Shown here one piece after another: positions 36,424 to 45,206 of a stretch of DNA of 64,000 nt (positions are counted from its first letter, which is position 1; each line of letters begins with the position of its first letter). The DNA comes from JBHJHP01 sp042219855 (GTDB lineage Bacteria > Bacteroidota > Bacteroidia > Bacteroidales > UBA5342): positions 1-64,000 of the forward strand of contig NZ_JBHJHP010000008.1 in the NCBI RefSeq assembly GCF_042219855.1, in the 5' to 3' direction. The notes below the pieces were generated by a model that saw only the letters and a program-made list of their open reading frames with translations, did not search any database and was not told the origin of the DNA. The position numbers were made by a program, and so were the translations under genes.

Positions 36424-36934
36424 ATTTTATTCGTTTTGGTAAAATTATTACTGCAAGACTCATCAGTTTTAAAGTTGGGTTTTAGTCAGAGTGTTTGCTT
36501 GGTGCAAAAGGGGCTTTTCAGTTACAGCATTAAAAATAATAAAAATCCTGTAGCTTTAATTGTATATGTACGTTTATTTTGGTCCTGCTTTTCTTCATTT
36601 AAAGTCGCAGCTTACAGGTGATGCGTGACGATTGTTAAAGCCTGATTGATGTTGCCCGGTTAAATCCCCTTCCTGTTGGGCAGGAGACCTATTCCAACCG
36701 CTGGAAACATCATAATTCTGGCTGGAAGCCCTGAAAACCTTCCCGGGAGATTCAGGAAGTTAACAGGATGGGTAAATAGTTTACAAGCAGCACAGATTAC
36801 TTAACAGGAGCTGTTTTTGTTCAAACGAACATCTTTTCATTCGATTTAGGAATGGGTAATTTATTATATGCTCTGTATCGCAGTGCTGAACTTCAATAGC
36901 ACCTTAAATTATTCTTTACCCGCTAAAATGCAGG

Positions 36935-36960
36935 AATCAAACCCATTAATGGGTTTGATT
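36935..36960. terminator. Perfect palindrome overlapping a stop codon
   Basis: The 26-nt palindrome AATCAAACCCATTAATGGGTTTGATT contains the TAA of the minus-strand gene ending at 36946. It probably terminates that transcript on the minus strand, though the T-tract afterwards is weak. Confidence 0.6.
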
Positions 36961-37689
36961 CTTCGCAATTTTTATTGCTTTAAATGTTCCGTCAGCAAAT
37001 AAGGTTTTCTTAATATAAATTCCTCCTGGAAGCGATTCAAAATCATCTGCGATATACTGCCCGTTCAAATTATAAAAAGCACTTTGGACAACTTCTGAAT
37101 TTGAAGGACTAATTGTTTTAACAGCAGTAGGGATTTCCGCGTTGATCGTTAGATACCGAACCTGCATACCGCCGGTTGTTGTAAAGACAACGGTTCCGTC
37201 AGCATCAACAGTAAAAACACTTTCATTTAATTCAATTGCGATTTCCAAACCACCAATTCTTGTTGCATTCGTAGCAGTAAATCCACGTTCCTGGGAGGAA
37301 TTAGCTGAAACAGCAAGTAACCTGATCACATCTCCGGCTTTACAATCGGGGACATTTATCGATAGTCCGCTTCCGTTTAGGATAAAACGCCCCGGGATTG
37401 TATCTTCAACCGGATGATCAATTCTAAACTTGGTGGCATTCAGGTTCCCAAAAGTTAGACCTTTCAGTTCCTCAATCTCAACACCATTTGCAGTTAAAGG
37501 CGTTTCAGCATCAATAACAATGGCATTTTGAAAACGTGTTTCACTTACATTTTCCCAGGTTGTCGGATCAGCCGCACAATTATCTATGGTTGCCTGGCTC
37601 CATTTTGTGAAATTCCAGATTTTTTGCGCATTTGTTGTAAAAACTGCACAAACAATCAATACAGTACTAAGAAGTAAAGTTTTTTTCAT
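36946..37689 (-). CDS. Secreted protein with a pectate-lyase-type N domain and T9SS-like tail
   Basis: This 247-residue protein has the signal TLLLSTVLIVCAVFTTNAQ. It opens with KIWNFTKWSQATIDN, a beta-sandwich start seen in many secreted Bacteroidota proteins, including pectate-lyase fusions. It ends in a short sorting-domain-like piece (SAFYNLNGQYIADDF, LPGGIYIKKT). No catalytic domain is seen, so it may be a stand-alone binding module or a shortened gene. About 500 bases upstream (37690-38206) hold no recognisable gene. Confidence 0.7.
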   Translation of the reverse strand: MKKTLLLSTVLIVCAVFTTNAQKIWNFTKWSQATIDNCAADPTTWENVSETRFQNAIVIDAETPLTANGVEIEELKGLTFGNLNATKFRIDHPVEDTIPGRFILNGSGLSINVPDCKAGDVIRLLAVSANSSQERGFTATNATRIGGLEIAIELNESVFTVDADGTVVFTTTGGMQVRYLTINAEIPTAVKTISPSNSEVVQSAFYNLNGQYIADDFESLPGGIYIKKTLFADGTFKAIKIAKNQTH

Positions 37690-38206
37690 AATCGTTGATT
37701 TTTAATTATTGAATAAAGTAATTCTTCAAATTTACTATTTGAAATTATTGAGTGTAAATTTAAAGAAAAAAAAATCACCATAATTATTGTTGCCGTTAGA
37801 TTAAAAAATGAAAACTAAGGGTTTAATGTTTGGGTTGAACCTTACACCGGCAATATCAGATGTTTTTTTACGATTTTTTCTGAATTCCTTATCGTATTAA
37901 TTCATGTGTTTGTCGCTTCACAATCAACAATGGCGTAAACGTTATTTCGTATCTAAGCCCGGGCCAATAAGGATTGCTTACGTATCTTTACAACCAGCAT
38001 GTTTCGTTAAATCCCGAGTTTCCCATAGTGAAACGGGGCTCCATCTGAAGAGACCAAAACCAATCTTTATCTGAACGTAACGGTTAGCTCAGAAACAGTT
38101 GCCGACACTGTGGCACTTTTCTGTCAGGTTGCAGAGAGGTTGAAGCGGGCAGGCATCTTTGAGTTTTTGTTATTCCCACCTTTATTTTTATACCTGTTGC
38201 TGTGTG

Positions 38207-39043
38207 TTATTCAGCGTATTTTATCCCTGTCAATTCTTCTGTTTTTTTCCATATTTTTTCGGATAGATCTGCATCATTCGCGATTTCATCCGTTGGTTTC
38301 AGCTTATCCTTATAGAAGTATTTTCCGGTTATTTTCTCTAAATCACCGGAGCTTGCAAGATAAACAGATGGTTTTGCTCCTTCTTTCGGTTTGGAAATCA
38401 TTAAACTCAATAATCTGGCAATCCAATTCGGGTACTCTCTAAAAACATCAGTTCCAACAACTCCCGGATGAACACAATTAACCGTTATGTTTTCAGATGC
38501 TAATCGCTTTGCAAGTTCTTTCGTGAAATAGACAACAAGCAGTTTTGAGTTTGCATAAGCTTTGTTTCCAACAAATTTTTCCATTGCAAAGTCATTGGAC
38601 AGGTTAACCTGCCCTCTTTTATATAATTCTGATGTCAGGTTTATTATCCGTGCCTGGCTGCTCTTTTTTAACAATGGAATCATAAATACAGTCAGGGCAA
38701 ATGTCGCAAAGTAATTTACTGCTAAGGTCATTTCAAATGAATCAGCCGATTTTTCAAATTTTCGTTTAAAAATTCCTGCGTTATTTATTAGAATATCGAT
38801 TTTGTTATACGTTGATTTTATGTCCTCAGAAACTTTTTTGATTGAATCGAATGATGCTAAATCCGTATATTTCAGTATAATTTTTCCACCCGATTCATTT
38901 TTTATTTCCTTAAATGCAATTCTTGATTTTTCACTGTCTCGAACCAGCATGATAATTTCATATCCTTTCCTGGCAAGTTCAATTGCTGTAACCTTTCCAA
39001 TACCTGAATTACATCCTGTAATTAAACAAATCTTATGTTCCAT
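38207..39043 (-). CDS. Short-chain dehydrogenase/reductase
   Basis: This 278-residue classical SDR resembles the retinol-dehydrogenase-like group. It has the cofactor loop LITGCNSGIGKVTAIELA, NNAG, and the active-site YANSK (YxxxK) with its serine two strands earlier (LTSELYKRG). It should oxidise or reduce a hydroxyl/carbonyl substrate with NAD(P). It lies 2 bases downstream of the MarR regulator on the same strand, so the regulator probably controls it. Confidence 0.9.
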   Translation of the reverse strand: MEHKICLITGCNSGIGKVTAIELARKGYEIIMLVRDSEKSRIAFKEIKNESGGKIILKYTDLASFDSIKKVSEDIKSTYNKIDILINNAGIFKRKFEKSADSFEMTLAVNYFATFALTVFMIPLLKKSSQARIINLTSELYKRGQVNLSNDFAMEKFVGNKAYANSKLLVVYFTKELAKRLASENITVNCVHPGVVGTDVFREYPNWIARLLSLMISKPKEGAKPSVYLASSGDLEKITGKYFYKDKLKPTDEIANDADLSEKIWKKTEELTGIKYAE

Positions 39044-39045
39044 AT

Positions 39046-39648
39046 CTATTTTTTCTTTTCTGTTGACGCCAGATGGTAATCGTTTAGTCTACGTAAAAAT
39101 GAAATGATATGAATTTTTTCTTTTAATGACATTTTTGCTGTCATTTTAGAATAAACGTCTTTCATTTTTGGTGTTAACTTATCTGTTTCTTTTCTGCCTT
39201 TTTCGGTTATTCTTACACGTTTGGCTCTTTTGTCCTCTTCGTCGTCAAATTCCTCGATAAAGTTCTTTTTTAAAAGCCTTTTGATGACCTCTATTCCTGA
39301 AGGAGCTTCTAATAAGTGAATGTGAATCAATTCCATTTTCCTGAAACTGTCAACCAGGCTCAGGTGATATAAAAAGCTGTATTCATCGGGAGAGTTGATA
39401 TCTGTGCTTATTAAAGCTTCTTTGCAGTACGTTTTATAATGCTTGCTTTGCATTATTAAAAGAAAAGTCATCTCCATGTCAATATCATCTTTATCATGAC
39501 CTGATTCCAGGGAATGGTGTTGTTCAAAAACAAATTGAGTTAACCAGATTGTAAATTCTTTGACATCCTTCGGTTCTTTACCCGTTTCCTTTTCAAAACG
39601 TATTAGATGTTCAATTAGCTCTGCAATAATGTGTAAAGAATAATTCAT
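39046..39648 (-). CDS. MarR-family transcriptional regulator
   Basis: This 200-residue protein has the MarR winged helix. Recognition-helix residues in LLEAPSGIEVIKRLLKKNFI are followed by the wing EDKRAKRVRITEKGRKE and a C-terminal dimer helix. The ATG at 39648 is preferred over one five codons upstream. It is transcribed divergently from the monooxygenase gene and co-transcribed with the SDR gene. An 11-nt palindrome, ATACAATGTAT (39678-39688), in the shared upstream region could be an operator. Confidence 0.88.
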   Translation of the reverse strand: MNYSLHIIAELIEHLIRFEKETGKEPKDVKEFTIWLTQFVFEQHHSLESGHDKDDIDMEMTFLLIMQSKHYKTYCKEALISTDINSPDEYSFLYHLSLVDSFRKMELIHIHLLEAPSGIEVIKRLLKKNFIEEFDDEEDKRAKRVRITEKGRKETDKLTPKMKDVYSKMTAKMSLKEKIHIISFLRRLNDYHLASTEKKK

Positions 39649-39677
39649 AGTCCAAAAATACAAAATACTTCAAAAAC

Positions 39678-39688
39678 ATACAATGTAT
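39678..39688. promoter_or_regulatory. Candidate MarR operator
   Basis: ATACAATGTAT is a perfect inverted repeat around a central A/T in the intergenic region between the divergent MarR and monooxygenase genes, 30 bases upstream of marR. Confidence 0.3.
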
Positions 39689-39778
39689 TTGCTAAAAAAT
39701 TATGTAAATGAAATAAAAATCATATATTTGTATCGAAAACATAGTAATAAATGTATATAAACTTAAGATTTGAATAAT

Positions 39779-40114
39779 ATGAATACAAAACCGTATTTAG
39801 TTACAGAGAATTATTTTCCGAAAGATGAGCATTTCGAAGAAGTATTAAACATCTTAAAAGAAACTTCGGAAATGATAAAAGAACAGGATGGGGCATTAAT
39901 GAGCTTAACATTGAAGCCTGAACAAAAACATGGATCGATCACGGGCATTACATTATGGACAAGTCGTGAAAAGTTTACTGATTTTATGAGAAGTGAACAT
40001 GCTGAGAAAATTATGAAATCAGGTTTGTCAGAAAAAGTTAAAAGTTGGACAACAGATATTAAGGCTAATCTCTATTCTGTTGAGCAGGCCTGGCATGTAG
40101 AATCCCACGATTAA
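39779..40114 (+). CDS. Antibiotic-biosynthesis-monooxygenase-like (ABM) protein
   Basis: This 111-residue small ferredoxin-like alpha+beta protein of the ABM group (FPKDEHFEEVLNILKETSEM, TLWTSREKFTDFMRSEHAE) resembles putative quinol monooxygenases that act without cofactors on aromatic or quinone substrates. The ATG at 39779 is chosen over a TTG three codons earlier. It is divergent from the MarR/SDR pair and probably regulated with it. Function is inferred from the fold only. Confidence 0.78.
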   Translation: MNTKPYLVTENYFPKDEHFEEVLNILKETSEMIKEQDGALMSLTLKPEQKHGSITGITLWTSREKFTDFMRSEHAEKIMKSGLSEKVKSWTTDIKANLYSVEQAWHVESHD

Positions 40115-40227
40115 ATTTCATAGAGCTGAAAGGTAGAAGTCATTTTTATCTTTCAGCTTCTGTTGTTTCTTATCACCAGCTGCCGTTAACATGCTCCAAA
40201 GATCTTTCAATAAAACAGGTTTCAGTT

Positions 40228-41290
40228 CACCTTCCCTGGGGCCGATTGCAGATTGGGTTTAGGGAGGGTCATGAAATACTATTTTCAACATTCTACAAAA
40301 AGCCGACAAAAACGTTCATCAATTTTTCAACTGCTGTGCGCGGCTTCGGATTTACATGACTTTTAAACCCAAGGCTTCGCCATGGGTTGAATTGCTTTTT
40401 GCCATTCAGGCAACATATTTCCCGCGTCCCAATGAAAACCACTTGTCAAGGCACCTTCCCCGGGGCCGATTGCAGATTGGGTTTAGAGAGGGTCATGAGA
40501 TACTATTTTCAACATTCTACAAAAAGCCGACAAAAACGTTCATCAATTTTTCAACTGCTGTGCGCGGCTTCGGATTCACATGACTTTTAAACCCAAGGCT
40601 TCGCCATGGGCTGAATTGCTTTTTGCCATTCAGGCAAAATATTTCCCGCGTCCCAATGAAAACCACTTGTCAAAGCACCCTCCCCGGGGCCGATTAAAAA
40701 TCGGGATTAGGGAAGGCAATAAATACAAAACTTGCAGGTTTGAAAAATACCAGGGAGGGTCATGAAATTTTATTTGACTCACCCCGGACCAGAGTTCCGG
40801 CCTGTTATTTTCAGGATAACCCTCTCTATCACTCCACTGCATTTCGTGACAAAGAGGGACAGTTTGGACCAGTAAATTTGATACAATCGCGTCCCAACAA
40901 AACCACTTGTCAAGGCACCTTCCCTGGGGCCGATTGCAGATTGGGTTTAGGGAGGGTCATGAAATACTATTTTCAACATTCTACAAAAAGCCGACAAAAA
41001 CGTTCATCAATTTTTCAACTGCTGTGCGCGGCTTCGGATTTACATGACTTTTCAACCCAAGGCTTCGCCATGGGCTGAATTGCTTTTTGCCATTCAGGCA
41101 AAATATTTCCCGCGCCCTAATGAAAACCACTTGTCGTAGCACCCTCCCCGGGGCCGATTAAAAATCGGGATTAGGGAGGGCAATAAATACAAAACTTGCA
41201 GGTTTGAAAAATACCAGGGAGGGTCATGAAGTTTTATTTGACTCACCCCGGACCAGAGTTCCGGCCTGTTATTTTCAGGATAACCCTCTG
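40228..41290. repeat. Intergenic array of five related 224-240 bp repeats
   Basis: Units start at 40228, 40452, 40676, 40916 and 41140. Types are A, A, B, A, B. A units run from CACCTTCCCTGGGGCCGATT through TTTTCAACTGCTG to CACTTGTCAAGG. B units replace the second part with a strong hairpin (CCCTCCC/GGGAGGG outer arms, CCGATT/AATCGG inner arms) and then CCGGACCAGAGTTCCGG. AACCCA/TGGGTT arms enclose GGCTTCGCCA in each A unit. No transposase, tRNA or CRISPR leader is nearby. Short open frames exist on both strands but look like side effects of repeat sequence. Confidence 0.9.
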
Positions 41291-41314
41291 CTTCAATAAA
41301 AGCAAGGGTAAATA

Positions 41315-41336
41315 GGTGCGGATATTCATCCGCACC
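41315..41336 (-). terminator. Hairpin downstream of the GH31 gene
   Basis: GGTGCGGAT pairs with ATCCGCACC around four bases, 35 bases after the GH31 stop; only a weak T-tract follows on the minus strand. Confidence 0.45.
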
Positions 41337-41370
41337 AGTTAAGATTTTAATATGTATTTATAAAAATGAC

Positions 41371-43512
41371 TTAGTTTATTTTTACATCAATGGAATTCTT
41401 CCTACTCCAGTCAGAGTACACCATGCCATGATCTGTGATCACACCTACCCGGAATAACCGTTTTTTAAATTTCATATCACCTTTCTGGCGGGTTATGTTT
41501 ACCGTTAACATTCCGGGAACACTTGCGCTGGCCTCAAATACATCGCAGGCAAATTCCCCTTTCCGGTAGCCGTATCCGTCACCGGTGTCGCTGTAAAGAC
41601 GACCGGTAGCCGTCATATTATCATCAGGGCACACATACAAAGTAACGGAGTCGTTGGAAAAGTAAGCTGTAGATTGCACCACCTGTCCCAGTGGCAGAAT
41701 AGCACCGCCGCGTAGTTTCACATCGGGCTGATAAATGTCTGTTTCAGAATCTTCGCCAACCAGAGAAATGGTTTTCCAGATGCCACCCGGAAGCTTCGGA
41801 TGATCAGCCCATTTGGGCACAATCAAAAGATCGGATCCAAGCATAAATGCCTGCTGCTCATTGCGCAGGTTTTTGTCGGCCGGATCGGCAAAAAATACAG
41901 GACGCATGACCGGCATGCCGTTTTCTGATGCCTGGTGAAACAGCGTATACAGATAAGGCAATAAGCGGTAACGCCGTTCTATGGCCGTGCGGGCAGCATC
42001 TTCAACCTCAGGGCCAAAAGCCCAGGGTTCCTGGCTTCGTGTGCTGACCTCGGTATGTGCTCTTGAGAAGGGATAAAATGCACCGACGGCGATCCAGTGT
42101 CCCCATAATTCAGGTGTGGCATTTTCTGCAAAACCACCAATATCGGGTCCGTTAAAAGGCTGTCCGGATAAACCCAGGTTGATGCTCATGGGAATGGACA
42201 TTTTCAGATGATCCCAGCGGGCTGCATTGTCGCCGGTCCAGGTAGCAGCGTAGCGTTGTCCCCCAATAAAATTGGATCGTGTCAGGATAAACGGCCTTTT
42301 CTCAGGATTAGCTGCCTCAATGCCTTCCCGTGATGCTTTTACCATCATCATGCCATACACGTTATGGTAGCGCAGATGCACATCTTCAGGCAGATTTTCA
42401 TCGCCTTTGTGAACGTTATCCACCGGCATGGTCCAGTCAGGTCCGTTAAAGACTGCCGGTTCATTCATGTCATTCCATACACCATCGATACCGGTCGCCA
42501 TATAGTCTTTATACAGTGCTGACCACCACTGCTGTACCTTACCCTGCGTAAAATCAGGGAAGACGCATGGCCCGGGCCATACATCGCCTACATAATCTTT
42601 GTTGTCTTTGGTTTTGACCCAGACATCTTTTTCCGTGCCGGAATCGTATACACTGTATCCTTCCTGCTTTGCTACGCCAGGATCGATCATCCATACGGAT
42701 TTAAAACCTTTATTATGAAGATAACTGTTGGTCTCCTGCGGATTCGGAAACCGTTCCGGTGAGAAGGTGAATATTTTATAGGCATCCATGTAATGAATGT
42801 CCATCCAGATCACGTCGCACGGAATCTGTTTGAGCCGAAAGGTATCGGCAATTTCCTTTACCCGTGTATCAGGGAAATAGGACCAGCGGCATTGCTGATA
42901 GCCAAGGCTCCACAGTGGAGGCATCTCAATGGTGCCAATCAGGCCTGCCAGTTTATGCATCACGTCCTGTGGCGACCTGCCTTTTATGACAAATACGCGA
43001 TAGGCAGGACCTGCGGAAGAAAAAAGAATCTCTTTCCCCAGCGACAGCTCCATCTGCCAGGTATTATCTGCGAGCACCCCAAAGGCAGATCCGTCTTCGT
43101 TGATACCCAAAACCCATGGGTGTGACTGGTAGAGCCTGATGCCGTTATCACGGGCATAGGTAAAGTTATCGGTGTTCCACATGCGGCGCGTTGTGCCGTT
43201 ACGCACCAGGTTCCCGGTCTGTTCGCCGGTAGCATACAGGTCGGTATTGACAGGAATTTTTACTTCAGCCATAGACTTGCCAAAGGCTTCACTGAAAGCT
43301 ACAGTCATGTCCCAGTCGGACGGGAGTTCGCCCTGCATCTCCGGTTCTTCAACCAAAGCAAACGATGGCAGGTTCTCTTCCGGATCGAAATCCTCAGGAT
43401 AAAATACGGCAATATCATCGTCGATAAGCCCGGTTCTGTATTGAGCTGAACTACTTGCTGTGATCAGGATCAGACCTGAAACCAGCAGTTTTATGAGGCT
43501 GTTTTTTTGCAT
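41371..43512 (-). CDS. Glycoside hydrolase family 31 (alpha-glucosidase type)
   Basis: This 713-residue exported enzyme (signal LIKLLVSGLILITASSSAQ) has the GH31 layout: N-terminal beta-sandwich, (beta/alpha)8 barrel, distal beta domains. The catalytic nucleophile Asp lies in DGVWNDMNEPAVF (about residue 348) and the acid/base Asp in ATWTGDNAARWDHLK. The family hydrolyses terminal alpha-glucosidic bonds; alpha-xylosidase activity is an alternative. It is followed 12 bases from the GH13 gene on the same strand, so both work together on alpha-glucans. A hairpin at 41315-41336 lies past its stop. Confidence 0.95.
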   Translation of the reverse strand: MQKNSLIKLLVSGLILITASSSAQYRTGLIDDDIAVFYPEDFDPEENLPSFALVEEPEMQGELPSDWDMTVAFSEAFGKSMAEVKIPVNTDLYATGEQTGNLVRNGTTRRMWNTDNFTYARDNGIRLYQSHPWVLGINEDGSAFGVLADNTWQMELSLGKEILFSSAGPAYRVFVIKGRSPQDVMHKLAGLIGTIEMPPLWSLGYQQCRWSYFPDTRVKEIADTFRLKQIPCDVIWMDIHYMDAYKIFTFSPERFPNPQETNSYLHNKGFKSVWMIDPGVAKQEGYSVYDSGTEKDVWVKTKDNKDYVGDVWPGPCVFPDFTQGKVQQWWSALYKDYMATGIDGVWNDMNEPAVFNGPDWTMPVDNVHKGDENLPEDVHLRYHNVYGMMMVKASREGIEAANPEKRPFILTRSNFIGGQRYAATWTGDNAARWDHLKMSIPMSINLGLSGQPFNGPDIGGFAENATPELWGHWIAVGAFYPFSRAHTEVSTRSQEPWAFGPEVEDAARTAIERRYRLLPYLYTLFHQASENGMPVMRPVFFADPADKNLRNEQQAFMLGSDLLIVPKWADHPKLPGGIWKTISLVGEDSETDIYQPDVKLRGGAILPLGQVVQSTAYFSNDSVTLYVCPDDNMTATGRLYSDTGDGYGYRKGEFACDVFEASASVPGMLTVNITRQKGDMKFKKRLFRVGVITDHGMVYSDWSRKNSIDVKIN

Positions 43513-43523
43513 CTGATTATTTT

Positions 43524-44996
43524 TTAATTATTGCTGTAAACCAGGTAATCCCATGGTTTAAGGTCAAGTTTCATGTCTTCGGACAGCGAGAGACTGATGT
43601 TGTTAAAGATATCGGTGTACGTTCCTTCAAAACCGTTACCCTGAAGTGTTCCCTTTTGAGGTTTCGATGACAGATTGATAATGACTACTACTTTATCACC
43701 GTTTTTCTCCCTGATAAAGGCGTAAATATTTTCATCGTTGCCGGTTGGAATTTTGACCAGTTTGCCGCCGGTTTTACCATTCCACAGAGCCTGATTTCGG
43801 TGTTTCAGATCAAACAGCTTTTTGTAAAATCCTGCATATTTATAATGATCCCAGGGCACGGTGTCTTTGGAGAAAAAGGCCAGCTGTTTGTCCATGGCTG
43901 ACTCCTGTCCGGTGTAAACCAGCGGCATTCCGTTAAAGGTGGCAGTCAGTACGGCGAATGCCAGGTGCCCGTTGCCCATGCGTTCAAATTCGGTTCCGGC
44001 CCATGCATTTTCATCGTGGTTAGAGGTGAACTGCATATGGTAGCCTTTGTGATATTGGCGCGCTTTTTTGGCCAGCAATGAATCGATATCAATAGCTGTC
44101 TTCTTTTCAGCTTTCTGTGCTGATCCTTCCACAAGGTTACCCTGCACCAATTTGGCTGCATCGCTGCGGTTGGCACCCTGATATCTGGCGATGTCATTCA
44201 ACAGGTGATGCATTTCCCAGGCATAATCCATCACAAATGATCCATCATTCAGTAACTCAGGCACCTCAGCTTCGGCCAGCATAAAGACCGGTTCAATAGC
44301 ATATAATGAATCGGTACACTGTTCCCAGAAATCCACCGGAACACCATGTGCCACATCTACCCTGAAGCCGTCAATGCCAATGTCTGTGATCCAGAATTTC
44401 ATGGCATCGATCATGCCAATCCGCATATCCGGATTATCGTAGTTCAGGTCAGCTACGTCGGTCCAGCCCCACGATTTCCCGGTATTGTAATCAATAGGAT
44501 CGGTGATATTTCCTAATGAGTCCTTGGTGTACCAGTCGGGATGTTCTGTAATCCAGGGGTTATCCCATCCGGTATGGTTCGGTACCCAGTCGATGATGCA
44601 GTGCATGCCCAGCGCGTGAATGGAGTCGAGCATGGTTTTGAAATCGTCCATGGTGCCAAAACGCGGATTGACTTTGTAGTAATCGCCAACGGCATACGGA
44701 CTGCCCAATTCTCCTTTCCGGTTCTTTTTGCTTACAGGATGGATCGGCATAAGCCAGAGGATGTCCACACCCATTTCTTTCAATCGAGGCAGGTGAGCCA
44801 TAAAGGCATTAAAGGTTCCTTCTGGCGTGTATTGCCTCATATTGACCTCGTAAATGGTGGCGTTTTTATGCCATTCAGGAACGCGGGGTTTCTCCCATGT
44901 GCTTTGATCCTGACTTTGTTTGGCTCCGTTACAGGCTCCCGTCAACAGGATGATAAGTAACAGACTGAGGAGTTTAAGATTTTTGTTCATTTTCAA
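43524..44996 (-). CDS. Alpha-amylase family lipoprotein (GH13)
   Basis: This 490-residue lipoprotein (LKLLSLLLIILLTGAC) has the four GH13 blocks: CIIDWVPNHTG, GFRVDVAHGVP (nucleophile Asp), MLAEAEVPEL (acid Glu) and FTSNHDENAW (transition-state Asp). It should cut alpha-1,4 glucans at the cell surface or in the periplasm, supplying the adjacent GH31. An ATG two codons downstream is an equal start. No SusCD genes flank this pair. Confidence 0.95.
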   Translation of the reverse strand: MKMNKNLKLLSLLLIILLTGACNGAKQSQDQSTWEKPRVPEWHKNATIYEVNMRQYTPEGTFNAFMAHLPRLKEMGVDILWLMPIHPVSKKNRKGELGSPYAVGDYYKVNPRFGTMDDFKTMLDSIHALGMHCIIDWVPNHTGWDNPWITEHPDWYTKDSLGNITDPIDYNTGKSWGWTDVADLNYDNPDMRIGMIDAMKFWITDIGIDGFRVDVAHGVPVDFWEQCTDSLYAIEPVFMLAEAEVPELLNDGSFVMDYAWEMHHLLNDIARYQGANRSDAAKLVQGNLVEGSAQKAEKKTAIDIDSLLAKKARQYHKGYHMQFTSNHDENAWAGTEFERMGNGHLAFAVLTATFNGMPLVYTGQESAMDKQLAFFSKDTVPWDHYKYAGFYKKLFDLKHRNQALWNGKTGGKLVKIPTGNDENIYAFIREKNGDKVVVIINLSSKPQKGTLQGNGFEGTYTDIFNNISLSLSEDMKLDLKPWDYLVYSNN

Positions 44997-45077
44997 TATA
45001 CGTATTTGATTGTTAATTTCAGTTTTATTTTATTATTTCTCAGTCAAAAATCAGTTGTCATCTGTTTCGCTACACCC

Positions 45078-45206
45078 CTAACCCCTAAAGGGGAAAATCC
45101 TTCCCGCATTGGCTGGCGATCCCTTCAGGGAATTTAAGGGTTAGCGCCGGTTATTAAACAACTCTATCTACTTCTTACTTACCACTAACTACTTACCACT
45201 AACTAC
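45078..45206. repeat. Inverted repeat with 7-bp arms, then a 14-bp direct repeat
   Basis: CTAACCC (45078-45084) and GGGTTAG (45138-45144) enclose smaller hairpins such as CCCTTCAGGG. TTACCACTAACTAC then occurs twice in a row (45179-45192, 45193-45206), overlapping the trehalase stop codon. The whole lies between the GH13 and GH37 genes. Confidence 0.7.

Noticed and set aside
36424..36934. Coding region in the gap upstream of the small secreted gene
   Set aside because: Only short frames without conserved-looking sequence; nothing nameable.
37690..38206. Coding region, including a hydrophobic frame from 38110
   Set aside because: The hydrophobic frame runs into the antisense of the SDR gene and lacks a plausible domain.
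40228..41290. CRISPR array
   Set aside because: Units of 224-240 bp with two types and no short uniform spacers do not fit CRISPR; no Cas gene is present.
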